Below, piece by piece: positions 1-7,971 of a stretch of 22,612 nucleotides of DNA. The notes under the pieces were generated by a model. The model was not told where the DNA came from and made no database searches. It was given only the letters and a program-made list of their open reading frames with translations. Each line of letters begins with the position of its first letter. The first letter of the stretch is position 1. Source of the stretch: Planctomycetota bacterium (GTDB lineage Bacteria > Planctomycetota > Brocadiia > JAJRTI01); the NCBI GenBank assembly GCA_024278415.1, contig JAJRTI010000365.1, positions 1 through 22,612 of the forward strand, written 5' to 3'. The translations under genes were made by a program, and so were the position numbers.

Positions 1-37
1 GCCCTCTGAGGTCAAGCCAAAAAACGATCCGCCGATT

Positions 38-141
38 ATAGCGAAGCTTCGCCTCTCAAGTCGTCACGAAAGCCCCTCGGACAACCGAAAGCTCGCGGCG
101 CGGCGAAGCGCTCTCGACGGTTTGAGGCGAAGCTTCGCTAT
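38..141. repeat. Inverted-repeat element with 18-bp perfect arms
   Basis: The bases at 38-55 are the exact reverse complement of those at 124-141. Each arm also contains the 12-bp palindrome GCGAAGCTTCGC. The 68 bases between the arms are GC-rich and include a GCGAAGCGC-type variant of the same motif. The whole could fold as one cruciform or act as a small non-autonomous repeat. It lies downstream of the minus-strand gene ending at 229, so it could also help end that transcript, though no T-run follows. No coding sequence is credible in 1-228. Confidence 0.7.
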
Positions 142-228
142 CGTTGTAAGAAACCGGTGACGCCTGGCTTGCGGGAGGACGGGTGGAATCTCGGGGGAAA
201 GTCCTGCATGCTCCCGCGCCACGCCCGC

Positions 229-1818
229 TCACCGCAGCCAAAACACGATGTCCTTGCCGGCAACCCCTGCGCCGGTCGCGGAGGAGGCTCCATCGTCCAC
301 CCCATCGGGCCCGACGCTCCACAGCACGGCTTGCACGCCGATGACCTTGTAACGGAGCGGTCCGCCTGCCGCGTCGAACGGATCCGCCGGCGGGTTGGCC
401 AGCGACTCCGGCCAGGCGCCGGCCTCCTTGCGTTGAAGCTGCGCCGCGGCCATGGCGACCAGCACGTTGCCCTTGAGCCGGTCGTGCGCGTCGTTGCTCC
501 ACAGCGGCTCCACCTGCGGCAGGAAGCGCGCGGTGAGGTAGCCGGCGACCTCAGCCGGCTTGCGGCCGAAGCCCGGTGTCTTGGAGTCGACCATCACCTG
601 CGCCATGTCCGCGGTCCACTGCCGCACGTGGCTCCGCTTGCCGGAGCCCAGCACGTCGAGCAGGCGCATGCAACGCCTGTCGAATGCGAGCATGACATCG
701 TTCGCGAACGCCCGACGCTCTGCCTTCGCGACCGTGAGCATGGCCGCCCGCATGCGGCTTGGCAACGGCACGAGCCAGTCCTTGCCGTTGCCGGAGAAGT
801 AAGCGTCGTTCTGGATAAAAGCCAGCACCTGCGCGCGCAGCGCCGCGATGTCGGCGCTGGCCGCGTCGGCTGGCGTGGCCAGCCCTTGTCGCGCGGAGCG
901 CAGCATAGCGGCCGCGGGCTCCAATTCAGCCGCGGAAAGCTTGCCGTCCTGAAGAACGGATGCGAGAGCCGGGAACACCGTCTCGATCAAAGCTTGGCTC
1001 GTCTCAAGCGCGGCAAGCTGCACCGGGGTGCGAATGTCCTTTGCCAGCTTCACCACCGCCACGCCCAGTCGGAGCGCCTTGCCGGGCTGGCCCTCTGCCG
1101 CGAGCATGCGGCACCGCGCGGCGGCCAAACTGGCGAGCGTCTCCGCCTGCTCGCGGCGCCGCGTCTGCTCGGCCTTCGTCGCCTTGCCGAAGTCGCACGA
1201 GTCGCCGGACGCGGCTTGTACCAGCGCCGACAGCGCGCGTTCGTTCTGTGCGACGATGGTGTCCACGCCCTCGTCGCCGCCCTGGTAGCCTTCCGCGGCC
1301 GCCATCTCCACCCGCGCCATCACTTTGCGTTCGCCGACCTTCATCTGATCGAACGCGGCCAGGTAATGGTCGGCGGCATTACCCGTATCCGCGGTGCGTT
1401 CGGGTGCGGGCGGCTTGGCGGCTTCCGAAGGAGGGGGGGGCGGGGCCGTAGCGGTTTCCCCAGCGGGCGCAGCCGTCAGCGTCGCGGCGGGCTTGGCGGC
1501 CGCGGCCGCGGTCACGGTCGTCGCGCGCGGTGCGGCTGTCGGCGTCACCGCCGATGCCGTGACGGTAGCCGCCACGGTTGTGGTGGTGGCGGCGGCCGTG
1601 GTCGTCGTCGCAGCCGCGGTGTACGTGGTGCCGTCGCCAACCAACTCGCCATCGTCCGCGGCACACATCTGGTTTGCGTCGTCGATGGGGCAGGTGGGGG
1701 GGGAGCCGTCGTCGGCCGGCGGGATGAGCAGCTTGATCGAAATACCCAGCAAAGCGAGGAACACCACCGACGCGACAATGATCGGCGTGCGCTCCCTCAT
1801 GGCAGCAGCGAGTATCAT
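229..1818 (-). CDS. Membrane-anchored hypothetical protein with Thr/Ala-rich linker
   Basis: The product is 529 aa and the start at 1818 is set by a GGAGG seven bases upstream of ATG. A second ATG at 1800 is less well placed. There is one hydrophobic helix at about residues 12-32 (an N-terminal anchor), a short acidic segment with two Cys, a Thr/Ala/Pro low-complexity linker at about 65-142, and then a mostly alpha-helical domain of about 380 residues. The C-terminus has the pattern DPFD..GGPLRYKV...LWSVGPDGVDDG...DIVFWL. I associate this ending with large families of uncharacterised proteins in planctomycetes and relatives, where it resembles the C-terminal part of pseudopilin-like or 'type II secretion-like' proteins. 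The function is unknown. It probably sits in the cytoplasmic membrane with its main domain outside. It is separated from the upstream gene by 263 bp containing a repeat, so it is probably transcribed independently. Confidence 0.85.
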   Translation of the reverse strand: MILAAAMRERTPIIVASVVFLALLGISIKLLIPPADDGSPPTCPIDDANQMCAADDGELVGDGTTYTAAATTTTAAATTTTVAATVTASAVTPTAAPRATTVTAAAAAKPAATLTAAPAGETATAPPPPPSEAAKPPAPERTADTGNAADHYLAAFDQMKVGERKVMARVEMAAAEGYQGGDEGVDTIVAQNERALSALVQAASGDSCDFGKATKAEQTRRREQAETLASLAAARCRMLAAEGQPGKALRLGVAVVKLAKDIRTPVQLAALETSQALIETVFPALASVLQDGKLSAAELEPAAAMLRSARQGLATPADAASADIAALRAQVLAFIQNDAYFSGNGKDWLVPLPSRMRAAMLTVAKAERRAFANDVMLAFDRRCMRLLDVLGSGKRSHVRQWTADMAQVMVDSKTPGFGRKPAEVAGYLTARFLPQVEPLWSNDAHDRLKGNVLVAMAAAQLQRKEAGAWPESLANPPADPFDAAGGPLRYKVIGVQAVLWSVGPDGVDDGASSATGAGVAGKDIVFWLR

Positions 1819-1889
1819 GGTTGGGCCTCCCTTAGTGCGGCGTTCCGCAGGGATTGAGCGCGCTCGCCGCGCACTCGCAGGACGTGGCG

Positions 1890-1972
1890 GGAAGAGCGGA
1901 AAAGGGAACGTTGGAATGCTGCCGCGCGGGCGCATTCCAGCCTTCCATTTTTCCACGCTTCCTTCATTACGC
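1890..1972. repeat. GGAA/TTCC long imperfect hairpin (copy A)
   Basis: An 8-bp perfect pair TGGAATGC / GCATTCCA (1912-1919 and 1932-1939) encloses a GC-rich loop that itself contains the palindrome CCGCGCGG. Outside it, purine-rich GGAAG.GCGGAAAA on the left pairs imperfectly with TTTTTCC.CGCTTCC on the right. The same architecture recurs at 8635-8711, so I read this as one family of intergenic repeats. It sits between the two minus-strand genes at 229-1818 and 2082-3665. Confidence 0.6.
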
Positions 1973-2081
1973 ACTGACGCGCGTGCCACAGGCGGGCGAA
2001 CGACACAGATGCAAGGAATGCTCAATGGAAGGTTGAGCAAGCCGGTATGCTGGGGATTGTACCGCCCCGCGCCGCAGCAGG

Positions 2082-3665
2082 TCAAGGAAGCCGGCGGCGA
2101 AGCTGGTCTTCGTAGAGCGACGGGGGCGCCAGTTCGCCGCCACGGCCTTTGCCCTCGACGTAGTCCTGCGGCGCGGAGCCGGCGGCCGACCATTGGTTGA
2201 GCCTCGTCTCCACCTTCATGCTGCGCGTCCCAATGACGTAGCCCCACCCGAATTGCCACGAGCGAATCACGCCCCGGCCGCGGGTGTTCCAGAACACGCA
2301 TTGCGTGGACGTGAGCCCCGCGCCGGAACTCCAAGCCTTGCGATTGCCGGCGTACCAGCCGTCCGCCAGCGTGCACTGATCCACAAGACAAGCCATCGCA
2401 AGCGAGTGGTGATAGTCGCAGAAGGCCGGCCAGCCGATGGGATCGAAACGGGCCTTGAACGAGCGGCTGCCTTTGCTGTGGCAGCGCAGCCACACGATGC
2501 CGCTAGAGCCAAAGTCCCAATTCTGGATAAAGTTGTGCCGGCCGGCGGTGGCCGTGCAGTCGCGGAAGAGCACCTCGCTGCTGCGAGACACCTCGAAGAG
2601 GTAGCCGTCGCCGCCGCCCCCGCGGTTTTGCGCCAGGGCCATGCGGCTGTCCGCGACGGTGATGCGCTTGGAGTCGAGCACCTTGACGCCGCCGCTCTGG
2701 AGGTGCCGGCCCTTGGCCTCAGGCAACGGCGACGCGAACGACTCGACCCCGCGCACCCAGCAGTCCTTCGCACCGCGCACGTCGATCGCGTGCACGCCGT
2801 GCTCGCCCCATGCCGCGCTCCACTCGACCGCATTGGAAATGGCCAAGTTCTCGATGCCGCATTCGCTCAAGTAGCCGGACTCCACGCGCAGGCTCGCGCG
2901 GTCGCGGCGCTTGGCCGTGTAGCGCAGCGGCACGTCGAGCCGGACCTCGTGCGGAGTCTTCGTCGTGTCGATGGCGGCCACGGTGCGCCGGAAGAACGGC
3001 CGCCACTTGCCGTTGAAGACCTTCCACGTGCCGGCCATGTGGTGCTCGGCCACGAACGCGTCGGTGATGACCCACCCCACGCTCACGTCCATGCCGGGCT
3101 TCAAGCCGCTCGCATCGCGCACGCGCACGACGCACGCGCGGTTCGCCCCATCTGCGGCAAGCGGCAGGTCGGGGCCGGTCTTGACGCGCCCCCGGAGCGT
3201 GATGTGCGCGCGGCGCGACATCTTCTTGGTGCGCGTGAAGTAGAGCCGCGTCTTGGCCGGGCCTTCGCCGCGAATCACCACGCCCGGCCGGTCGACCGCG
3301 AGCACTCCGTCGCAGCGATACAGCCCGGCCGGCAACCACACAACGCCGCCGCCCGCGGCCTCCGCCGCGTCGATGGCTTTTTGGATCGCCCGCGTCGAGT
3401 CAGTCTTGCCGCTCGTGTCCGCGCCGAAGCGCGCCGCGGCGTCGAAGAGCTTGTCCGCGGCGGAAGCGCGGGGCAAGGCCGCGGCCGCGCACTTGTAGCC
3501 CGCGTACGAGAAGTCGTGAAGGAAGCGCCCTTCCGCGTCAGTGAACGCGGGAGTCCAGTCTTTCGGGTAGAGCCGGCTCCGCCAGGAGCCCGTCTGCTGC
3601 GCGCACCACGCCGCTGCGCACGACACGACTAGCGAAAGCGCTACAGATCTGCCGAATACGGCCAT
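2082..3665 (-). CDS. Exported pectate-lyase-fold (right-handed beta-helix) protein
   Basis: The product is 527 aa. ATG at 3665 lies four bases after the stop of the upstream gene, with GAGGAAGAAG overlapping that gene's end as ribosome binding site, so translation is probably coupled. The N-terminus is a signal sequence. VVSC at residues 13-16 fits a lipobox, although cleavage near AWC-A by signal peptidase I is also possible. Residues about 74-120 (FDAAARFGADTSGKTDSTRAIQKAIDAA...GGGVVWLPAGLY) are the classic opening of the pectate lyase superfamily / glycosyl hydrolase 28-like beta-helix. Repeated short beta-strand segments follow (ENLAIS, DCWVRGVES, SKRITVADS, SEVLFRDCT). Expected role: binding or cleavage of an acidic polysaccharide outside the cytoplasm. 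The exact enzyme activity and catalytic residues cannot be assigned from sequence alone. Confidence 0.88.
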   Translation of the reverse strand: MAVFGRSVALSLVVSCAAAWCAQQTGSWRSRLYPKDWTPAFTDAEGRFLHDFSYAGYKCAAAALPRASAADKLFDAAARFGADTSGKTDSTRAIQKAIDAAEAAGGGVVWLPAGLYRCDGVLAVDRPGVVIRGEGPAKTRLYFTRTKKMSRRAHITLRGRVKTGPDLPLAADGANRACVVRVRDASGLKPGMDVSVGWVITDAFVAEHHMAGTWKVFNGKWRPFFRRTVAAIDTTKTPHEVRLDVPLRYTAKRRDRASLRVESGYLSECGIENLAISNAVEWSAAWGEHGVHAIDVRGAKDCWVRGVESFASPLPEAKGRHLQSGGVKVLDSKRITVADSRMALAQNRGGGGDGYLFEVSRSSEVLFRDCTATAGRHNFIQNWDFGSSGIVWLRCHSKGSRSFKARFDPIGWPAFCDYHHSLAMACLVDQCTLADGWYAGNRKAWSSGAGLTSTQCVFWNTRGRGVIRSWQFGWGYVIGTRSMKVETRLNQWSAAGSAPQDYVEGKGRGGELAPPSLYEDQLRRRLP

Positions 3666-3669
3666 CGCG

Positions 3670-4782
3670 TCACTTCTTCCTCGTCTTCGTCGTCGGTTCG
3701 AGTGAGATGGCCGCGAGCACCGGCGCTGCGCCCGCGCCAGGGGTGGAGACGCGGATGTACGCGATCTCCGCTTGCGGCCGCGGGTTCGTCCATTCCGACA
3801 CACCGAGCGCGACGACTCGCTCCCCGCGCTTGATGGTCCAGCCCACCTTCCAGTTCGCCAACTCCTTCGGCTGGCCGACGTCGCCGATGTCTATCCCTTC
3901 TCGCATCTCGACGTTCACCGCTTGGCCGTCGTCGTAGTGGACTTCATACACAAGACACGGATCTTTGCGCGAGGCATCGACGCCGGCCGCGGCCTGGAGG
4001 AAGTAGAGCCGCTTGGCCTTCTCGGCCACTGCGATGACGCTCGGGACCGAGACGGGGAGACGGGGATAGGACTTGCCGCGCAGCATGATGCACGTGCGGC
4101 CGAAGTTGCGTCCCGCCGGGAGCGGGGAGAACGCAACGCTGCCAGCTTGGAGGAACGCCGTGGGCAGGCCGCGGATGTCGATAGGGGACCGCACGACAGC
4201 CCCGGTCGAGAGGTCCATGACCGCGCCGTTGTAGCTCGCGTTGGCTGCCGGCGCGAGGCTCACCGCGGTTTGCGACATGACCCCATCGTCGACGATCAGG
4301 TTATCGAAGTACACGGTGCCCGTGCCATACTGGATGCCCAATTGGAGTTCGGCCCGCGTCGCGGCTTCGCTCACCTCCGCGAGCAGCGTGCGGTCGTGCC
4401 AATCTTGGCTGCCGGCGAAGTTGTACGCGCGGTTGACGCCCTTTTTGCCCTCGTAGTACATGATCTTGATTTTAGCCATCGCGTAGCTTCGGTCGCCTTG
4501 CACGACGTTGTCGAGCTTGACCTTGGCGCGCACGATCACGCGCTTGCCGCGGATTCGTTTCACGTCCAGCGGCAGCACGTAATACGCGAGCGCCTTGTCC
4601 TGGCTCGTGATCTTCACGCACTTGCCGCTCACACCTCCTTGCACAAGTTCGATGTGCCCCTTGCCCCTGATCACCTTCTTCCATTTGCCTTGCTGCTCGA
4701 AGTTTTCCTGGAGAATCGTTTCCGCACTCGCCGAGGCGAGGGCCGCGATCGCGGCCACAGTCGTCATGGATGCTAAACGCAT
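3670..4782 (-). CDS. Exported protein with CBM-like beta-sandwich domains
   Basis: The product is 370 aa. ATG at 4782 is preceded by AGGAG seven bases upstream. Residues about 1-20 form a signal peptide ending ASASA. Residues about 22-168 (ILQENFEQQGKW... ending TGTVYFDNLIVDD) look like a CBM4/9-type or concanavalin-like carbohydrate-binding jelly roll, whose last strand typically reads 'xFDNxxV'. The C-terminal half (about 175-355) is a second beta-rich domain that includes LYFLQAA, VYEVHYDDGQAV and GVSEWTNPRPQAEIAYIRV. Similar segments occur as accessory domains of glycoside hydrolases in PVC bacteria. No catalytic motif is visible. It is the first gene of a two-gene unit with the beta-helix protein four bases downstream, which suggests a shared role in binding and processing an extracellular glycan. 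Both assignments are by pattern and not by search. Confidence 0.8.
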   Translation of the reverse strand: MRLASMTTVAAIAALASASAETILQENFEQQGKWKKVIRGKGHIELVQGGVSGKCVKITSQDKALAYYVLPLDVKRIRGKRVIVRAKVKLDNVVQGDRSYAMAKIKIMYYEGKKGVNRAYNFAGSQDWHDRTLLAEVSEAATRAELQLGIQYGTGTVYFDNLIVDDGVMSQTAVSLAPAANASYNGAVMDLSTGAVVRSPIDIRGLPTAFLQAGSVAFSPLPAGRNFGRTCIMLRGKSYPRLPVSVPSVIAVAEKAKRLYFLQAAAGVDASRKDPCLVYEVHYDDGQAVNVEMREGIDIGDVGQPKELANWKVGWTIKRGERVVALGVSEWTNPRPQAEIAYIRVSTPGAGAAPVLAAISLEPTTKTRKK

Positions 4783-5149
4783 GAGGGCTCTCCTGTCATT
4801 GAATCGCGCGCGTGAAAGTGCGGGAGTCAGATTAGCTCAGTGGCGCAGGCAAGACAAGGGGATCGGCCTGCTCTTTACCCACATTTCCGGGACGGATACC
4901 ACAGGCTTGCCCTGTGGTGATTCATGCTGGCAATCTACAAGAACGGCATACCAGCAGGGGAGACTCCGCGGGCTTGGCCCGTGGAGTCTCACGCTTCTGG
5001 AGCAAAAAGCCTAACGATCCACTGCGCATGGCAGTGGCATCTCTGGCCAAGTTGTGGGTAAAGAGCGGGGGGATCGGCGGGGGGGCTCAATGGATAAGAG
5101 ATGAGAGAGAATGTCTTGACAGGATTGGAGACCGATGGGACTCGGCGAA
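4783..5149. other. Gene-free stretch, 367 bp
   Basis: There is no credible coding sequence. Apart from the repeat element described separately, there is only a short GC-rich lead-in and a purine-rich tail (5087-5149). A box-A-like string TTAGCTCAGTGG near 4834 suggests a tRNA start but no other tRNA arm follows. Confidence 0.6.
4870..5066. repeat. MITE-like element: 14-bp terminal inverted repeats enclosing four hairpins
   Basis: GCTCTTTACCCACA at 4870-4883 is perfectly inverted at 5053-5066. Just outside each end is the string GGGGATCGG, in direct orientation. Inside lie four hairpins. One has 8-bp arms ACCACAGG / CCTGTGGT (4898-4905 and 4911-4918, loop CTTGC). One has TGCTGG / CCAGCA arms about 20 bases apart. 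One has 13-bp arms at 4960-4972 and 4978-4990 with a single G-T wobble and loop CTTGG. One has CCACTGC / GCAGTGG arms near 5020-5037. No open reading frame for a transposase is present. The structure fits a small non-autonomous mobile element or a structured repeat. Confidence 0.6.
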
Positions 5150-6835
5150 CTACCGTATCCGGATGACGCAGTCCTTCCCATCGGGCACGTGCTGGATGAC
5201 GTAGCCCACGTTCTCCCTCAGCAATAGCTCGCGGGCCGCGGCCACTCCCCGATCGACGCCGCCGAGCCGGAAGTCGAGCACGCGATCCGCGGCGTCGAAC
5301 AACTCCGCGGTCTTCTCCATGGCCTTGGGATCGAGCACTTTCTTGCGCGAGGTGTAGCCCACGATGGGCCGGCGGTGGTACGTCTGGTAGTAGAGGGCTT
5401 TGTAGGACAGGGGCGCCACGACGACCGCGTAGTTGTCATACTGCCGCAGCATGGGCTGATACGCCTGGGGCACGCTGCCATCAAGCAGCGGCGTCGGGAA
5501 GGGCGCCGGGCTCACGAGCCACGCCTCGCCAATGAGCAAGCCCCCGGCGAGGACTCCCACGCCGGCCCGGCCCCAGCGCGTGCGCGGCCGGGCGAGCAGA
5601 TCCCGCGCACCCAAGCCCACCAGCACGGACAGCGCGAGCACGAGCATGCACTGGTGCCGCCACTGGTTGCGGCAAAAGCGGTAGAACGGCAGCACCTTCC
5701 GCACGAGCGCATCGGGCATGGGCACCGGCTTGCCGCGGATCGTGGCCTCCCGGCCGTTCACCACGTGGAGCCGCGGCCCGAGCGCGAGCACGAACGAGAC
5801 GGCCGCAATGGCGAGCCACAGGCCAAGCCGCGTAGGCTTGCGCCTTGCGGCGATCGCTCCCCAGGCCGCGAGTGCGAGCGTCGCGTACCCGATGTACGAG
5901 CACGAGTACGCGAACGCTTCCACGCGGCGCGCGACGCCCGCCTTGTCCGGCACGAAGTAGTCGCGCAACGCCGCGGGCACGTCGGGGATTTCGAGCTTCG
6001 GCACGATGCCGCCCCCGCTCATCTTCCGCATCGTGGGCCACGCAACCGGCAGCACGCCCGCGAGGAACACGACGACGAGCAGCGCGACCGCGACCAAGAA
6101 CCGCGGCCGCACCGCGTCACGCGGCCGCGTGGCGACTTTGTACGCGGCGAAGGTGAGCGAGAAGATGACGAGGTAGATGCCGTAGTACCAGGACGTGTTC
6201 GCCGCGAGGCACAGCATCAACCCGGCCAGTGCGCCGCGGCCGGGCGAGGGCTTTTCGTCCATGCGCAGCACGGCCCACACGTAGAGCGGCAACCACTCCG
6301 CGTGGGCCATGTGCACCCACCCGCTCGCGACCGAGCCAATCATGTACGACGACGCACAGAAGCACAGGCCCGAAAGGAACGCGGCCCCGTGGCTCCCGGT
6401 GATGCGCCGCGCAAGCACGTGCATGCCCAGCCCGCTCGCCGCGATGCCGAGCAACATGACCAAGTTGTACGCGAGCAACTGTCCGCGAATGTAGTAGAAG
6501 AGTGCGAACAGCACCCCCGGCACGAGCCGAATCTCCAGCAGGTGCATGTCCATGCCGAAGGGGTAGAACACGAGCGGGTTGAAGAAGGGGCTCGTGTGGT
6601 AGTGGGTGAGCGCTTCAGTGAACCACCAGTTCGACCAGATCATGACCCACACGTCGCGCACCCCGCCGATCGCGTGCGTGCCCGCAAAGAACACCGCCGG
6701 GAAGGTCGCGGCCACCGCGAAGGCCGCGTACCCCAACGCGGCCGCGCCCCACGCCATCGCGCGGCCACGCGGCCGCGCGGGAGGCTCTTGAATCTGCTCA
6801 GTGTTGCCCATGGGCGTGCGCCGGCGTTCAGTCAT
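5150..6835 (-). CDS. Polytopic membrane protein, GT-C glycosyltransferase-like
   Basis: The product is 561 aa from ATG 6835, which overlaps the panC stop as ATGACTGA, a typical translational coupling. An in-frame ATG at 6811 is an alternative, and neither has a clear Shine-Dalgarno. A first hydrophobic helix (about 30-52) is followed by a polar loop with Asp61 in GGVRDVWVMIWSNWWF and then FFNPLVFYPFGMDMHL. Roughly ten further helices follow, with a soluble C-terminal domain of about 100 residues. The acidic residue in the first extracytoplasmic loop, the WxxWW pattern and the overall layout resemble the GT-C fold of lipid-linked sugar-dependent glycosyltransferases (PMT/ArnT-like and the uncharacterised YfhO-like group). 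The probable role is transfer of sugar to an envelope acceptor, but substrate and family are not determined. Linkage with panC is probably incidental. Confidence 0.8.
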   Translation of the reverse strand: MTERRRTPMGNTEQIQEPPARPRGRAMAWGAAALGYAAFAVAATFPAVFFAGTHAIGGVRDVWVMIWSNWWFTEALTHYHTSPFFNPLVFYPFGMDMHLLEIRLVPGVLFALFYYIRGQLLAYNLVMLLGIAASGLGMHVLARRITGSHGAAFLSGLCFCASSYMIGSVASGWVHMAHAEWLPLYVWAVLRMDEKPSPGRGALAGLMLCLAANTSWYYGIYLVIFSLTFAAYKVATRPRDAVRPRFLVAVALLVVVFLAGVLPVAWPTMRKMSGGGIVPKLEIPDVPAALRDYFVPDKAGVARRVEAFAYSCSYIGYATLALAAWGAIAARRKPTRLGLWLAIAAVSFVLALGPRLHVVNGREATIRGKPVPMPDALVRKVLPFYRFCRNQWRHQCMLVLALSVLVGLGARDLLARPRTRWGRAGVGVLAGGLLIGEAWLVSPAPFPTPLLDGSVPQAYQPMLRQYDNYAVVVAPLSYKALYYQTYHRRPIVGYTSRKKVLDPKAMEKTAELFDAADRVLDFRLGGVDRGVAAARELLLRENVGYVIQHVPDGKDCVIRIR

Positions 6836-7685
6836 GGCCAAGCACGTCGTTGTCGATGAGCCGCGCGCCACCCATGAACACCGCGAGCGCGGCCACGGCC
6901 CGGCCCTCGATCGCCTCAACGTCTTCGAGCGTCTCTGGGTCGACAATGGAGACATAGTCGACTTTGGCCGCGGGCCTGGAGTCGATCACCTCACGCATGG
7001 CCCCGATGATCCTGGCCGCGCACCGTTCGCCCGCGGCGGCCATGTCCTGGGCCTTCAGCAGCGCCTCGCGCAGGCAGAGGGCTTGCTGGCGTTCGTCAGG
7101 CGAGAGGTATTTGTTCCGCGAACTCATGGCCAGCCCGTCGGGCTCGCGCACGATCGGGCACGGCACGATCTCCAGGTCCATGTCGAGGTCCGCGACCATG
7201 CGCTGGATCACCTTGCACTGCTGGTAGTCCTTGAGGCCGAAGTAAGCCTTGTGCGGCCTGACGATGTTGAAGAGTTTCGCACACACGGTCGTGACGCCGC
7301 GGAAGTGGCCGGGCCGGCGTGCGCCGCACAGCGGCTCGGTCAGGCGCTCCTGCGTCACGTACGTGCAAAAACCGTCGGGGTACATGAGTTTGTCCGCCGG
7401 CGCGAAGATCGCCTGCGCGCCGGCCGCGCCGGCGGCCTCAGCATCGGCCTGGAGCTGCCGCGGGTACGCGTCGAAGTCCTCGCTCGGGCCGAACTGGGTC
7501 GGGTTCACGTACACGCTTACGACCACGAAGTCGGTCTCCGCGGCCGCGCGGCGCACGAGGCTGAGATGGCCCTCGTGCAGCGCGCCCATCGTGGGCGCGA
7601 GGCCGACGGCCTTGCCTTCGTCGCGCAGCTTTGCTGACAGCGCCTTCATGTCTTCGATGGTGGAGATGATCTGGGGGGACGTCAT
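6828..7685 (-). CDS. panC: Pantothenate synthetase (pantoate--beta-alanine ligase)
   Basis: The 285-aa product has the usual length for the family. It catalyses ATP-dependent condensation of D-pantoate with beta-alanine to give pantothenate, the last step before coenzyme A synthesis, in the cytoplasm. Diagnostic motifs are all present: PTMGALHEGHLSLV (residues 31-44, the HIGH-type nucleotide-binding motif with His37 and His40), VYVNPTQFGPSEDFDAYPR, the FGLKDYQQ segment, and REPDGLAMSSRNKYLS. The start at 7685 gives a family-typical N-terminus (MTSPQIISTIEDMKAL), although no strong ribosome binding site is visible. panB and panD are not in the window. The gene overlaps the next membrane-protein gene by eight bases. 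Confidence 0.97.
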   Translation of the reverse strand: MTSPQIISTIEDMKALSAKLRDEGKAVGLAPTMGALHEGHLSLVRRAAAETDFVVVSVYVNPTQFGPSEDFDAYPRQLQADAEAAGAAGAQAIFAPADKLMYPDGFCTYVTQERLTEPLCGARRPGHFRGVTTVCAKLFNIVRPHKAYFGLKDYQQCKVIQRMVADLDMDLEIVPCPIVREPDGLAMSSRNKYLSPDERQQALCLREALLKAQDMAAAGERCAARIIGAMREVIDSRPAAKVDYVSIVDPETLEDVEAIEGRAVAALAVFMGGARLIDNDVLGHD

Positions 7686-7817
7686 GGGATCATTCGGTTT
7701 CTGGAGTGGAACGTGCGCGCACCTGCTCGCCTTGGCCCGTGGTGCAGCGGCCTCCCATTGTCACCTTTTTGCCGGCGCACGCAAGCCCACAGCGCTAGGG
7801 GACGCGATGTAGAAGCC

Positions 7818-7945
7818 GCTATCCCCCCCTTCAAGGGGGGGGGTAGCCTCAGCGCCTGTCTGCCGCGCCGTGCGCGGCGCAGGCAGGGAAGCCGTTCGAT
7901 CGTCTCGTGCCAGACCCCCCTGCGGTCCCCCCTGGGAGGGGGGAC
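7818..7945. repeat. Cluster of GC-rich hairpins (C-run/G-run)
   Basis: There are three structures between lepB and panC. At 7818-7847 a seven-C run (7823-7829) faces a nine-G run across the loop TTCAA, with GCTA / TAGC closing the stem. Near 7863-7877 CCGCGC faces GCGCGG across CGT. At 7925-7945 GTCCCCCCT pairs perfectly with AGGGGGGAC across a GGG loop. The first could weaken or stop transcription from lepB toward panC, although no T-run is present on the minus strand. The rest of the 286-bp gap shows no gene. Confidence 0.6.
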
Positions 7946-7971
7946 GCGGATCGCGTCTCCTGGCGGGCTAC

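Noticed and set aside
157..1857. 566-aa plus-strand frame opposite the membrane-anchored protein
   Set aside because: It is a low-complexity Arg/Gly/His antisense shadow. The minus-strand frame has a good start site and a recognised C-terminal pattern.
4827..4860. tRNA-like start with TTAGCTCAGTGGCGCAG
   Set aside because: Only the D-arm box A matches. There is no anticodon arm, no GGTTCRA T-arm motif and no acceptor pairing downstream.
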